From NCBI GenBank assembly GCA_950022495.1, contig CATLLJ010000009.1, positions 1-64,000 on the forward strand: a stretch of 64,000 nucleotides of DNA, written 5' to 3'. The DNA is from an uncultured bacterium. GTDB lineage: Bacteria; Cyanobacteriota; Vampirovibrionia; Gastranaerophilales; Gastranaerophilaceae. The notes under the pieces are model-generated. The model saw only the letters and a program-made list of their open reading frames with translations. It made no database searches and was not told the origin of the DNA. Shown here one piece after another: positions 54,201-63,950 of this stretch. Made by a program: the position numbers and the translations under genes. Numbering within the stretch: position 1 is the first letter of the stretch; each line of letters opens with the position of its first letter.

Positions 54201-57200
54201 TTCCGTCAAGGATATTATTATCATCATTTCCAACCATTTTGTTATTCAAACTATTTCCGGTACCGTTAATTGCTCCCGCAGTTGAAGCTAGGTATAGATT
54301 TTCAACATTGGCTGCTAGAGTATAATTAATGCTTGAGATTACAGTGTCATTACCTTCATTTGCATTTTCAATTACTCTATCTCCGGTATTATCTACATAA
54401 TAAGTATCATCACCAACTCCGCCATACATAGTATCACTACCGGCACCACCATCAATTACATCATTGCCGGCATAACCATATAAAGTATTATTTCCGGAAT
54501 TACCTTTCATAACATTATTATATGCATTACCTTTACCTGTTAAATTACCAGTTCCAAGTAATGTTAAATTCTCAAGATTTGTACCCAACGTATAATTATC
54601 TAATGTTGTTTGAACAGTATCATTACCCTGATTTGCATGTTCAACAATAATATCATTTACATTATCTACAACATAGGTGTCATTCCCGGTACCACCTACC
54701 ATCAAATCAGCTCCTGCTCCACCATTGAGAATATCATTACCGGCATTGCCATATAATGTGTCGTTTCCGGCACCGCCTTGCAAATTATCACTTTGATTAC
54801 TTCCATTTAAGGTATTATTTGAAGCATCACCAACAAGTTTATTATAATAAGAATTTATTGTAACTTCTTGATATTTATTATATGAAGATACACTATTATT
54901 AGAAATAACTCCTTTATAAATAACCTGTTTTGTTAAATAATGATTAGCATCAGTTGTATATTCATATTTTATTGATTCTACAAGTTTACTATTATTAAAA
55001 TGCTGAGCTAATATTAAACGTCCTTCAGAATCATATTTATATGTTTTTTGTTCAACCAAATATGAAGTCCATACTTTCTTATCATTATAATGATATTTAT
55101 AGACTTTTTCTCCTGTTATTCTGCAATCGTCATTATAAGTATATCTTACATCTCTTGATGTTCTGAGTTTATAAGCTCCAGAATCATAATAACTACTAGA
55201 AGTTTTTATATTTGATAATTGATGATTAGCATTATAAGAATAAGTGATTTTTTCGTTTGTTCTATATGCCCATGTTCCTGAACTGTTATAATAACCAACC
55301 GTAGTTGTTTTTGATGTTATATCACCTATTCCATTATATGCATATACAATTTCTTGAGCTTTATGCATATGCCATTCTCCATAAGTATATTTTTTCCCAC
55401 CAACAGTTTTAGTCACAGTTTCAGTGTAAGCTCTATTTGTTACTTCTTTAGAGATTTTTCCAGAAGAATTATAAGAATATGTAATATCCTCATCACTTCG
55501 CATAGTCCAAGTATATTCCATGCCACTACTTTTAGGGGTTGGTTTACTATATCCGACATCAGTTCTTTTACTTGTTATACGACCACTAGTATCGTATGTA
55601 TAGTCCACCTGTTTACTTTTTCGTGTAGCTCGTTCGCCATAATTATATGTTGTCGTTCCAACTTTTTTGGAAACAGCTTTCGTATAGCCTCCATATGTGA
55701 GTTCTCTGGTTATTTTACCAGCATCATTATAAGAGTATCGGATATCTTCTTCAGTACCTAATGTCCAAGTGTATGTCATACCCGAAAGTTTTGGTTCAGC
55801 TTTATCATATCCTGTTTGATAATGTTTCCTTGTCATTCGACCAGCACTGTCATAAGTATAAGATGTTTTATCAGTCACTACAGAAGTTGCACATCTGGTT
55901 TTTGTTTCTGTTGAAAGTTTATTAGCCGAATTATATGTATATTTTATTTCATATACTTTATTAGTTGTTGTACCCTTATATATTACCGTTTTAGTTTTTA
56001 AACCTGCTGAATTATACGTATATTCTTCAGTATTATCCACACCTGTCCCAATATAATTTTTTACTTTTGATACTCTATTGCTAGAGTTATATGTATATTC
56101 CTTTTGTGTATCAATAATATTCGCAGCTTTATACTTAACCTCTTTTGTTATCAATCCTTTTGTATTATATGTATTTTGTTGAATTAATACTCCATTCGCA
56201 TCATAAATTTTCTTAGAACTAATCTTTGCATTAGTTCCATAAATTGTTTCTGATTTTAAGCCACCTTCATCATAATATTCTCGTTCAACAACACTTGCTT
56301 TTGAGTTTATATTTAAATAACTAACATCTGAATACAATGATTGTTTTGATGCGGTAGCTGTTAATGTATATAAACTATTCCCGTCAATATACGTTCCATC
56401 TGCAAATTCAAATCTTTCAATCCTACTACCAAATGCTAAATTCGAATTTTTTATTGTAATTTTATCTGTAGTATTTTTAATTGCTACAATTAAATCATAT
56501 CCACTTCTTGTAAATGTAACATCATTTTTTGTAATACCTGCACCGAAAACAATTTTATCTACCGCATTTGAATTTGGACTATTTTCTTGAATAATATCCT
56601 GTCCATCACCTTTATTAAAGATATAAGTATCTGCACCTGTACCACCTTTTAAAGTGTCATTGCCTTTACCGCCAACAAACGTATTATTTTGATTATTACC
56701 TGTAATGACATTATTTAGAGCATTACCAGTTCCTCTTATTCCTGAAGAACCCTCTAGTTTCAAATTTTCAACGTTTGCGGTGAGTGTATAATTAATACTT
56801 GATATTACTGTATCAGTTCCTTCATTTGCATTTTCAACTACAGTAACGGCAGATGAGTCAACAATATAGGTATCATTGCCGGTACCGCCTTTTAAGGTAT
56901 CTTTACCTTTACCGCCACCATACAATGTATCATTACCTGCCCCGCCAGATAAAATATTATCCCCTTCATTTCCTTCGATGTAGTTATTTTCACTATTACC
57001 AGTTGCATTTATATTGTCGTTACCTGTTAGTATTATATTTTCAACATTTGCAGCTTTTAATGTATAGGAAACAGAAGATAAAACTGTATCATTACCTTCA
57101 CTTACGTTTTCAACAATAACATCATTTACATTTGCGGCATTTATAATATATGTATCATCTCCTTTACCACCTTTGAGCGTATTTGTTCCACCTACACCAT

Positions 57201-60200
57201 CTATAATATTATTTCCGGCATTTCCTGTAATAACATTATTTAAATTATTTCCTTTTCCATTAATATTACCATTACCAATTAAATTCAGATTTTCAACATT
57301 ATCCGGCAATTCATATGACACAACAGTATTTATTGTGTCATTACCTTCACCTTCATTTTCTATGACTTGATCTCCGAGATTATCTACGTAATAAATATCG
57401 TTACCAAGTCCACCTTTCATTATATCTTTTCCAAGACCTCCAATTAAGGTGTCATTACCTCCTCGACCTTCAATATAATCATTCCCTGCTAAACCATCTA
57501 GAATATTGTCTTGTTCATTACCAATAATTACATCATCATAACCAGTGGCTATAGTTGAAGCCAATGTATTTGAAACTTCAATAGGAGTATGAATTGTACC
57601 ATCTGCGAATTCGATTTTTTCTATTTTATTATCATCTGAAATAAACCAATTTAATACTGTTATGGTATCTGACATATTGTTTATAGATATAATTAAGTCT
57701 TTATTATTTCTTATATATTTTACATCCTTAGCTAATATGCCATTACCAAGTTTTATTTTATCATTACCTTGGTAATCCATTATAATATCATTACCATCAC
57801 CCTTATTAAAGATATAAGTAGTATCCCCTTCATGATTTATAATAGCATCATTACCTTTTTTAGCATTAATTATATCATTTCCGGACTTACTTAATATAAA
57901 ATTATCTTCGTTTGTGCCAATTATATTATCATTTCCTAACTTATCAGTAATCGTATTCATTATTTGTTTATGATTAATAACAAACCCATCTGCAAATACA
58001 AAATTTTCTACACGCTGTTCTTTTGTTGAATACCAATTTTTTATAGTTAATTTATTATCAGTACCATTGAGTTTAAATACTAAATCATTGCCTTTTCTAG
58101 ATATTTGTACATCTTTTTCTTTTACATTATCACCAAAGATAACAGTATCATTCCCCGCATCAACAAGTTGATCTTGATATACCCATCTTGATTTCCAACG
58201 TTTAAAAATCCACCAACCACTCTGATACCATTCTTGTCGAGCGATTTTTACCCAACGCTCATCAATTACAGTATCTTTACCTTGTCCATCATATATATAA
58301 GTGTCATTTCCGTAACCACCTTCAAGTCTATCATCTCCAGCTCCGCCATCTAATGTGTCATTACCATCGCCACCAATTAAAATATCGTTACCATTACCAC
58401 CAGACAAGTAATCATCACCGGCTCCGCCAATTAAAATATCATCACCATCCATACCATAAATAATATCTGCATTATCTGTACCAGTAATTGTGTCATTCCC
58501 TGATGTTCCAATAACATACATTGGAGTATTTGGATCTAACATCTTAACTTCACCAGTATCTAGAATTTGAAAGCCACTATTCAAATACGATATCAAAGAT
58601 GCTCCAAAGCCTTTTTGTGTTATTGTATAAGCAAGTTTATTACCATCTAATGAACCGGCATCATTTAATACACTTGAAATAATGTATGAAGCATAAAAAT
58701 TCTTTTGATTTGGTAAATTTGTAATTAATTTTTCGTAAGTATTATCATTATAAAGCATTGAATCTGTTTTATAATCATAATTAATTTCAAAAGCATCACC
58801 TATAGACGTTTGTGCTATAAAGTTTGCATAAATTTTATTTTTAAGTCCTAAATATGCATGGTCTAAAAATACTTTTTTATCCGAAGATATTTCACCTTCT
58901 AAGCCCAAATTCAGATATTTATTCAAGATAGTTAATTCTCGACTATTGATACCATTTTGATTTGCCGCAGGATCAATATCTTCGCACCCAATCCATTTAG
59001 CTAAAAACTCATCCATTTTATTGTAAATTTGCTTAGCATCATCCATTAACGACAACTCTTTTACGTAAGATTTAAAACTTTCATCTTCAGACATTTTAAG
59101 CTGTAAATCTTTTACTAAACCATAACCTCTCAGCCATGGCATATCAAGCACATCCAAACTTAGCTCATATGTTCCTGTATATTGTGTATAAATTTTATTA
59201 AATGCAAAGTTTACATTAAATATATTATGAGTTTTTCCATCAGTAGTTGTATATGTTGACATTCCAGTAATTGTATTTTGATTATGTTCAAGATTTAAGT
59301 CAACTACATTTAAACCAATGGAGTTAATTCCCATTTGTTCAAGAGTTTTCAATTCTCCTTCATCTGTTATTCCGTTTTCATTCAAATCTTGCCAAATTTT
59401 AAGTTCATTAAACTTAGTATCCAAGGAATTAATTACACCATCATTATTAGAATCATATGCTTTTAAATCTTCAAATCCGGATTTAGTCTCTGAACCAAAC
59501 ATTTCACTTTGTTGTGTAATTTTTCCGTCATTGTTTTTATCAACGACAAGGAATCCTTCATTTTTACTTACCCATCCGGTTTTTGTAGCAAAACCATTAT
59601 TTTGAGTATCAAAATATATATTAGTTTCATCAATATCTAATGTTTCAATACCATCATCACCTAAATCTAAAATCAATGGACAGCCTCTATCTACTGCTAA
59701 TTCAAATTTCGGAGTATCCTCAGGTGTTGAATAGTCTGGTGCTAATAAGTTACTTGTTTCAATATTAACACTTCCGCTTATACTACCAGTTGAGGTATTT
59801 ACACTATAATTTTGTGAATATGGAATATTTGGATTTGTATTTTTATTAACAATTAAATCAAAAAGATTTAATGCCCCAAAAGGATTTGGTGACAATGAAG
59901 GATTATCAAGTAAATTTCCCCACTTAGAAGCATATAATTTAAACATTTGAGAGTTTGAATTACCATAGTGCCCCAAATACCCTAGAATATTTTTAATCGG
60001 ATTTACTTGTCTAGTTACTATTTTAACACCATCTTTGTTATATTTAATTCCATCTAAAATATACGAGTAATCCTCATTTATCCACAACGAAGGTACACGT
60101 ATATTGTCAACACCATTTGCGGCACCAGTTATAACACCATGAGATTTATTCGTAAATATTGCAGAAAGACCTTTAAAATCTGGAGTCATATACCTAAAAG

Positions 60201-62142
60201 CAGTATATGCATTATCTAGAATTGTAGAAATCTGAGCAACCTTATTTCCAGCAATACCAGAATTTAATGCTACAAATGCTGCAGCCAAAAAATTCCCTGT
60301 CGCTAACGTTGCAGCTAATTGGATTACGGTAAATAATCCTGCAAGAAATCCTCCACCACTTGGTTTTGTTGCATAAATATAATGGATATTTTCAATTGTA
60401 GGAGAGCCATCTTTTGATGATGTTGGAATATAAATATTAGAACCTTGAATAGGCAAATCCTCTCTTTTTGATTCAATTCCATTAGTTATATTTTTCATTT
60501 CATTTACTAGTGGACTATAATCTACAGGCTTTTGTTTTAATGTTATTTTATTATTTGTAGAATCCAATACCATGAATGTGCCGGTTGCATCAAGTGAAGC
60601 TCCAGAAATTGAATCTCCATAACCATTCAAAATTTTACTTGTTTTTTCACAGTCAATAACTGTATGTTCAATGCCTGCTTCATCTACATAAGTTAAGGAT
60701 ACTTCTTTTGTTGCATAATTTTCATCATTTGATAAAATATCAGCCTGAACTTGTTTATCTCGTTTTAACTGATTTGCAATATCTTCAAGATTATCTGTTT
60801 TTGATTTATCAAACAAAATTCCTAAATCACCATTATTAAAATCTTTAACAGTAACAGTATCCCCACTACCATATGAAATTAATAAATCAGTACCGTTTAA
60901 ACCACTCCAGGTATATGAAACTCCAGTATCATTACTATCATATTGTCCAGTAGTTTCATTATAACTACCACCTGTTAAAATATTAGAATTTATATTTACA
61001 CGACCATCTTTTACCTTATATACAATATCTTTTACTGAGGTTAAATTTTCATCTGTATCTTGAATAATATCATTGCCGTCTCCAGTTTTAAATACATATT
61101 CATCATTTCCGTTGCCACCTAAAAGTTTATCGTTACCTTTGCCAGCATTTAATATATCATTACCAGAGTTCCCCCATAATGTATCATTTTTATTAGAGCC
61201 AATTAAACTATCATCATATTTTGAACCAATACAATAGCAATAATTATTAGGAAGTTGAAACTTGAATGAAGTTTCCAAAAGTTGCGTTTCCCCAAAATAT
61301 TGCTCAATAATAGGTACCGCTTTATCTAAATTAGTTTTTGTAACCATAGCTGAAAGTAAGGCTTTCAATGTAGTATTTGTATTATTTTCATCATAACCCC
61401 ATAATGCTAAAGAATGACCTAGCGTCCAAATACCATCGGGCATAACGATATATTTACTAAAATCAGCACCTAAATAATCTGAATGAGGTTTAAAATTGCC
61501 ATCCATATAAATTCCATCTGGCAAATAATATCTAGTTTCACCTAAATGGGTGTTTAAACATCCAACAAAATCATTCATATTTACATAATTTACAATATTT
61601 GTTGCATTTCCATTCGTTGGCATCTTTACTCCTGGAGCATTAAATGTTACAGCAGAACAATGTTTAAGAGCCGCAACATATTGAGCTAAAGCTCCACCTA
61701 AAGAGTGTCCTGTAATAGAAATTCGACAATTAGAATTTAAACTTGCAACTTTATCATAAAAATTTACCGCTGCATTGGCTTGTTGAGGTGTTAAATTAAA
61801 TGCAATTTGAGCATCAGATATTAAAATATCTAAAGGAGAATCTGTACCCCTGTATGCAATTATAATTTCGTTGGTTATAGAATTCTTATAGGCGACTGCC
61901 GCAAAGCCACCCCAAGCTGTACCTACACCAGTTTCTTTATTTCCTTCAATTTCTAATACTGACCAATTAGAAACATCTGTGTTCGTATTTCTTCCCCATT
62001 CGTTTAAAGAAATTTGAGCATCATCATAAGTCATGTTTTCTTGATTATACTGTTTTAAATATGTAGCCTTTGCAAAGACTGATAATAATGCGGGATTTAA
62101 GATTGTCCCAGTTTCACTTTTCTCTAAAACCACAGATGTCAT
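51247..62142 (-). CDS. Giant RTX protein with N-terminal class-3 lipase domain and YD/Rhs-like blocks
   Basis: The protein has 3631 residues. Residues about 1-260 are an alpha/beta-hydrolase class-3 lipase: IIIAYRGTDS (95), nucleophile Ser147 in ITGHSLGGALAQYVA, and NAPG. Residues 310-350 are the first RTX block. About 600-640 is hydrophobic. At 815-990 lies an EF-hand-like DxNxDG Ca region (three copies). RTX nonapeptides GGxGNDxL occur at about 1220-1290 and 1410-1900. A YD block (YTYNSAGLKTKTV type) spans about 1955-2430, RTX 2430-2900, a second YD block 2960-3350, RTX 3355-3515, and a C-terminal type I secretion signal covers the last 50. GAGG precedes the ATG. Secretion by the downstream system is near certain. 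Toxin or enzyme activity is inferred. Confidence 0.9.
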   Translation of the reverse strand: MTSVVLEKSETGTILNPALLSVFAKATYLKQYNQENMTYDDAQISLNEWGRNTNTDVSNWSVLEIEGNKETGVGTAWGGFAAVAYKNSITNEIIIAYRGTDSPLDILISDAQIAFNLTPQQANAAVNFYDKVASLNSNCRISITGHSLGGALAQYVAALKHCSAVTFNAPGVKMPTNGNATNIVNYVNMNDFVGCLNTHLGETRYYLPDGIYMDGNFKPHSDYLGADFSKYIVMPDGIWTLGHSLALWGYDENNTNTTLKALLSAMVTKTNLDKAVPIIEQYFGETQLLETSFKFQLPNNYCYCIGSKYDDSLIGSNKNDTLWGNSGNDILNAGKGNDKLLGGNGNDEYVFKTGDGNDIIQDTDENLTSVKDIVYKVKDGRVNINSNILTGGSYNETTGQYDSNDTGVSYTWSGLNGTDLLISYGSGDTVTVKDFNNGDLGILFDKSKTDNLEDIANQLKRDKQVQADILSNDENYATKEVSLTYVDEAGIEHTVIDCEKTSKILNGYGDSISGASLDATGTFMVLDSTNNKITLKQKPVDYSPLVNEMKNITNGIESKREDLPIQGSNIYIPTSSKDGSPTIENIHYIYATKPSGGGFLAGLFTVIQLAATLATGNFLAAAFVALNSGIAGNKVAQISTILDNAYTAFRYMTPDFKGLSAIFTNKSHGVITGAANGVDNIRVPSLWINEDYSYILDGIKYNKDGVKIVTRQVNPIKNILGYLGHYGNSNSQMFKLYASKWGNLLDNPSLSPNPFGALNLFDLIVNKNTNPNIPYSQNYSVNTSTGSISGSVNIETSNLLAPDYSTPEDTPKFELAVDRGCPLILDLGDDGIETLDIDETNIYFDTQNNGFATKTGWVSKNEGFLVVDKNNDGKITQQSEMFGSETKSGFEDLKAYDSNNDGVINSLDTKFNELKIWQDLNENGITDEGELKTLEQMGINSIGLNVVDLNLEHNQNTITGMSTYTTTDGKTHNIFNVNFAFNKIYTQYTGTYELSLDVLDMPWLRGYGLVKDLQLKMSEDESFKSYVKELSLMDDAKQIYNKMDEFLAKWIGCEDIDPAANQNGINSRELTILNKYLNLGLEGEISSDKKVFLDHAYLGLKNKIYANFIAQTSIGDAFEINYDYKTDSMLYNDNTYEKLITNLPNQKNFYASYIISSVLNDAGSLDGNKLAYTITQKGFGASLISYLNSGFQILDTGEVKMLDPNTPMYVIGTSGNDTITGTDNADIIYGMDGDDILIGGAGDDYLSGGNGNDILIGGDGNDTLDGGAGDDRLEGGYGNDTYIYDGQGKDTVIDERWVKIARQEWYQSGWWIFKRWKSRWVYQDQLVDAGNDTVIFGDNVKEKDVQISRKGNDLVFKLNGTDNKLTIKNWYSTKEQRVENFVFADGFVINHKQIMNTITDKLGNDNIIGTNEDNFILSKSGNDIINAKKGNDAIINHEGDTTYIFNKGDGNDIIMDYQGNDKIKLGNGILAKDVKYIRNNKDLIISINNMSDTITVLNWFISDDNKIEKIEFADGTIHTPIEVSNTLASTIATGYDDVIIGNEQDNILDGLAGNDYIEGRGGNDTLIGGLGKDIMKGGLGNDIYYVDNLGDQVIENEGEGNDTINTVVSYELPDNVENLNLIGNGNINGKGNNLNNVITGNAGNNIIDGVGGTNTLKGGKGDDTYIINAANVNDVIVENVSEGNDTVLSSVSYTLKAANVENIILTGNDNINATGNSENNYIEGNEGDNILSGGAGNDTLYGGGKGKDTLKGGTGNDTYIVDSSAVTVVENANEGTDTVISSINYTLTANVENLKLEGSSGIRGTGNALNNVITGNNQNNTFVGGKGNDTLKGGTGADTYIFNKGDGQDIIQENSPNSNAVDKIVFGAGITKNDVTFTRSGYDLIVAIKNTTDKITIKNSNLAFGSRIERFEFADGTYIDGNSLYTLTATASKQSLYSDVSYLNINSKASVVEREYYDEGGLKSETIYGTNAKISSKKIYDANGVLIQQNTYNTKGLITKEVKYKAANIIDTQKEYTYNSSNRVSKVKNYIGTGVDNTEEYTYNSAGLKTKTVIYKGTTTNKVYEIKYTYNSANKLSTETKTRCATSVVTDKTSYTYDSAGRMTRKHYQTGYDKAEPKLSGMTYTWTLGTEEDIRYSYNDAGKITRELTYGGYTKAVSKKVGTTTYNYGERATRKSKQVDYTYDTSGRITSKRTDVGYSKPTPKSSGMEYTWTMRSDEDITYSYNSSGKISKEVTNRAYTETVTKTVGGKKYTYGEWHMHKAQEIVYAYNGIGDITSKTTTVGYYNSSGTWAYRTNEKITYSYNANHQLSNIKTSSSYYDSGAYKLRTSRDVRYTYNDDCRITGEKVYKYHYNDKKVWTSYLVEQKTYKYDSEGRLILAQHFNNSKLVESIKYEYTTDANHYLTKQVIYKGVISNNSVSSYNKYQEVTINSYYNKLVGDASNNTLNGSNQSDNLQGGAGNDTLYGNAGNDILNGGAGADLMVGGTGNDTYVVDNVNDIIVEHANQGNDTVQTTLDNYTLGTNLENLTLLGTGNLTGKGNAYNNVMKGNSGNNTLYGYAGNDVIDGGAGSDTMYGGVGDDTYYVDNTGDRVIENANEGNDTVISSINYTLAANVENLYLASTAGAINGTGNSLNNKMVGNDDNNILDGKAGKNTLIGGKGDDTYIINSSNASDTIIENYDEGIDTIKSSVTYSLANIYNVENLTLTGTDNINGIGNDTDNYITGNSGNNILRGGEGNDTLYGAGGFDTLYGGKGNDKYIIDNVNAVVEELEDEGIDTVITSINYTLTDNVENLEMTGTANLKATGNDLNNIIKGNTGDNTFEGGKGNDTLYGDIGNDTYIFNRGDGIDTIYEKGSISKYTDTLKFGADITVDDVQFTKDGKDLVVSIIGTDDKVIIKNSNVNTESRIEQFVFADGTTINGEDFYKATATRNYWNVSSEFAIGNNVQSSSSNRSVDRYGKPNTEYFYDENGNLIEEVQYTYNISKNQNVDENGNVSYKYNYEKFSNKISYTYDENNRLLTKEDGTNISYYTYEARSGYNYAQIAQVYNNNNELVETITNFYDDNERLVRKNIVNEEARKDGEVNTYILYTYDELGKLTLEQVKRTSYNDRGTTVTNNMSKTAYTYHENGDLNMADTTSWYRKYSHNRTYTSDQVVYKYNDIGQVSSEIYFTGYYDEFPQEDGTVTLDYVRYKDVVNYKYVGKELTSKTTNSGYYNKTDKKWELHVSERHTYKYDNKTGFLIEDKIETGELVDGTWKTKLTEKYNYEYDRNYMISKITLTDYSMNSGGIEVQRIENTYDDKTGKLILTNTYIQNVLSESVKYEYVYDKDGVLLSQKIYNGDINNNSVTSYNFIKEVSINLYNNLIQGDGNNNVLYGGEQDDELIANSGNNILYGGLGNDTLVGNEYGNVLIGGKGDDTYVVGAPDPILENENEGIDTVKAAMTSYELPDNVENLILLGYENNLVGKGNALDNKITGSYGNDTLYGYDGNDTLNGYIGSDTLYGGAGNDTYVFSSYQGYKDNDIVSDDSGNDRILFTNSVDKSNIAIYQDGNDLIIDYGSNLGSDRITIKNQSNADNAIEKIELSDGSYISNSDINQIIQNMTAYAQNNAIEFTGIDSVKNNADLMNLVASAWHS
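52090..56340 (-). repeat. Large duplicated module (RTX plus YD block) inside the RTX gene
   Basis: Two similar modules follow each other. Each has an IKNSN-x5-SRIExFxFADGT segment (near 56460 and 53450), then a YD-repeat block (56340-54860 and 53360-52090). The block ends in a conserved [KQ]EV[TS]IN linker into the next RTX block. The unit is roughly 3 kb. The DNA has diverged, so the duplication is old. Confidence 0.7.
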
Positions 62143-62157
62143 ACTTACCTCAACTTT

Positions 62158-63306
62158 CTAATATTTATACAACATTGGCTGATTATTTTTATAACCACTT
62201 ATATACACGGTATTGTTATCCATATTTACAAAATGTGTCATATAATATGAATCATTGGATATTTTATAATTATTTATTTTATTGGTTTTATAATCATATA
62301 CCGCATGTTCCAGAGATGTACCTCTAACATAATCAGGTTTAAAAAGACTACCTCTAACAAATAAAACTTTGCCATTATTTAACAAAAACCCATTATCACT
62401 TAAAGGTTTTGAAAGTTTGCTATAATATTCAAAAGATTTATTTTTAATGTCAAATTCAATAACATCTTTTTTATCTTTTCCGGCTCCAATAAATAAAATT
62501 GAGTCATTATTTATTTTAATAAGGGAACCTATATTTATATAACTTAATTTATTATAGTCAACAGGAATATTTTTAGAAGTTTTATTTTCTAAATTAAAAA
62601 TTTCCATTGCAAACAATTCCCTATTTTGAACAGTATTCAGAGGTCTTATTCCATAAATTAAAATTTCTTTTTGATTTAGTTGTATAATGTCTGAATCTGA
62701 ATAATTATTTATTGTATATATATATTCATGTAAATTTGAGATATATTGTCCTTTAGGAGCAATAATTGAAAACTTTTTATCAACCAGATTAAAAACTTCA
62801 AAGTTACCTCCAGAGGATATAAAAACTTTTCCATCAGATAATCGAATTATATTAATGTTTATTTTATATTTTAAATTTGTATTTGAAATTTGCGTAAATT
62901 TCTTATCTTTAATATTATAAATTTCTGCAATTTGTGAACAAGAATAAGAATTTTTACTATTATCAGAACAAAAGCCACCTACAATTAAAATATTATTATT
63001 ATCATATTTTATTGCACCATAATTATAACGAGGCACATTCATCGTAGCTGCTGTATTTATGAATTTATGGTCTTTAATATTATAGATTTTTGCAGAATTA
63101 TAACATTTTGATGTTTTATTATAACTTCCCCCTGGAAAAAAAATTTCATTTTCACTTATCGGTACAGGTTGATTATTATCTTGTTGTTTAAAATCTAAAT
63201 TTGTAAAAAAATCTTTTGCAGAACAACAACCAATTGTTAATACGGACAATGAAACACTGAACATTATCTTATATAGATTTTTTATTACTTTTTTCATCAC
63301 TTCCAT
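62158..63306 (-). CDS. Kelch-repeat lipoprotein, first gene of the RTX operon
   Basis: The 382-residue protein begins with a basic N-terminus and hydrophobic segment ending in the lipobox LTIGC (lipid-modified Cys27). The body contains about six repeats of Kelch type (ILIVGG then a spacer, then IYNIKDKKF, and similarly VFISSGG, LFIGAG and VLFVRG), so a beta-propeller anchored in a membrane is expected. GAGGGA lies 8 bases before the ATG at 63306. Only 15 bases separate it from the RTX gene, so the two are co-transcribed. It may act as a chaperone, surface anchor or immunity protein for the lipase (inference). Confidence 0.8.
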   Translation of the reverse strand: MEVMKKVIKNLYKIMFSVSLSVLTIGCCSAKDFFTNLDFKQQDNNQPVPISENEIFFPGGSYNKTSKCYNSAKIYNIKDHKFINTAATMNVPRYNYGAIKYDNNNILIVGGFCSDNSKNSYSCSQIAEIYNIKDKKFTQISNTNLKYKININIIRLSDGKVFISSGGNFEVFNLVDKKFSIIAPKGQYISNLHEYIYTINNYSDSDIIQLNQKEILIYGIRPLNTVQNRELFAMEIFNLENKTSKNIPVDYNKLSYINIGSLIKINNDSILFIGAGKDKKDVIEFDIKNKSFEYYSKLSKPLSDNGFLLNNGKVLFVRGSLFKPDYVRGTSLEHAVYDYKTNKINNYKISNDSYYMTHFVNMDNNTVYISGYKNNQPMLYKY

Positions 63307-63336
63307 TAGTTCATCCCTCGCTTTTAAAATACTACT

Positions 63337-63390
63337 AAAACTTTTATTGACTAGTATCCAATCGGCTATATTTTTTTTAGTAAAAGTTTT
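63337..63390. promoter_or_regulatory. Inverted repeat upstream of the lipoprotein-RTX operon
   Basis: AAAACTTTTA (63337-63346) and TAAAAGTTTT (63381-63390) are perfect 10-base arms with 34 bases between, 31-84 bases before the operon's first start codon. This may be an operator. No convincing -10/-35 pair is seen. Confidence 0.3.
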
Positions 63391-63435
63391 TTCATTTTTA
63401 ATATTACCTCTAATTGCAAGAATAATCTTGTTTTT

Positions 63436-63478
63436 AACAAAAAATAACCTTATATTTATTTTAAATATATGGTTATTT
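63436..63478 (-). terminator. Terminator of the phage gene, overlapping its stop
   Basis: AAATAACC plus ATATTTA pair with TAAATAT plus GGTTATTT (one mismatch, minus strand) and end in six T. Confidence 0.75.
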
Positions 63479-63950
63479 GCTGTAATATTTCTTCAAAATC
63501 ATCATCAGTAAGTTTGAGATAAGGTCTTGCAGGGATTTCAACTTTTTTATTTCTCCCAGCTTTACCACCGAGTTGATGAATCGCGGCATAATCAAGATTT
63601 GAACCTATGACGGCGGAATTATCGTCATATTGAGTGTTAACAGAGGAGGCGAGTTGACCTGAAACTTGCAAAATTTTTCCAGACCATTTCTTTTCCTTTT
63701 CCTTACTCTTACTCTTTCTTGTCTTCTGTTTCTGCTTTGCCTTTATTCGATTTTCTTTTGTAATCTCAGAAAGTTCACTCCATTTGTCAGGTCTGCCCTC
63801 TTCTTTAAAGTTTTCCTCTGTTGATGATGCAAAAATACCTGCGATATTTTTCATTAACGGTCGCAGGTTTTCGCCACGTTTTGCAAGTTCGAGCAATTTT
63901 TCATTGACAGCTTTATTATCGATTTTTATTTCAATCGGATCTTTTGCCAT
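63456..63950 (-). CDS. Phage virion morphogenesis protein (Mu gpG/Tail_S-like)
   Basis: The 164-residue protein has a polar N-terminus (MAKDPIEIKIDNKAVNEKLLELAKRG), a basic insert with several KSKEKEKK runs, and a C-terminal IGSNLDYAAIHQLGGKAG followed by VEIPARPYLKL. Both C-terminal stretches are signatures of the phage tail-completion family (PF05069) as I recall them. The lysine-rich insert (about residues 70-95) is unusually long. AAAGGA lies 10 bases upstream. It is the only phage gene at the right edge, and the rest of the prophage, if any, would be beyond 64000. Confidence 0.8.
   Translation of the reverse strand: MAKDPIEIKIDNKAVNEKLLELAKRGENLRPLMKNIAGIFASSTEENFKEEGRPDKWSELSEITKENRIKAKQKQKTRKSKSKEKEKKWSGKILQVSGQLASSVNTQYDDNSAVIGSNLDYAAIHQLGGKAGRNKKVEIPARPYLKLTDDDFEEILQQITIYLK

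Noticed and set aside
52090..56340. Separate Rhs gene inside the RTX gene
   Set aside because: One uninterrupted frame of 3631 codons covers it. There are no internal starts with ribosome sites or Rhs core ends.
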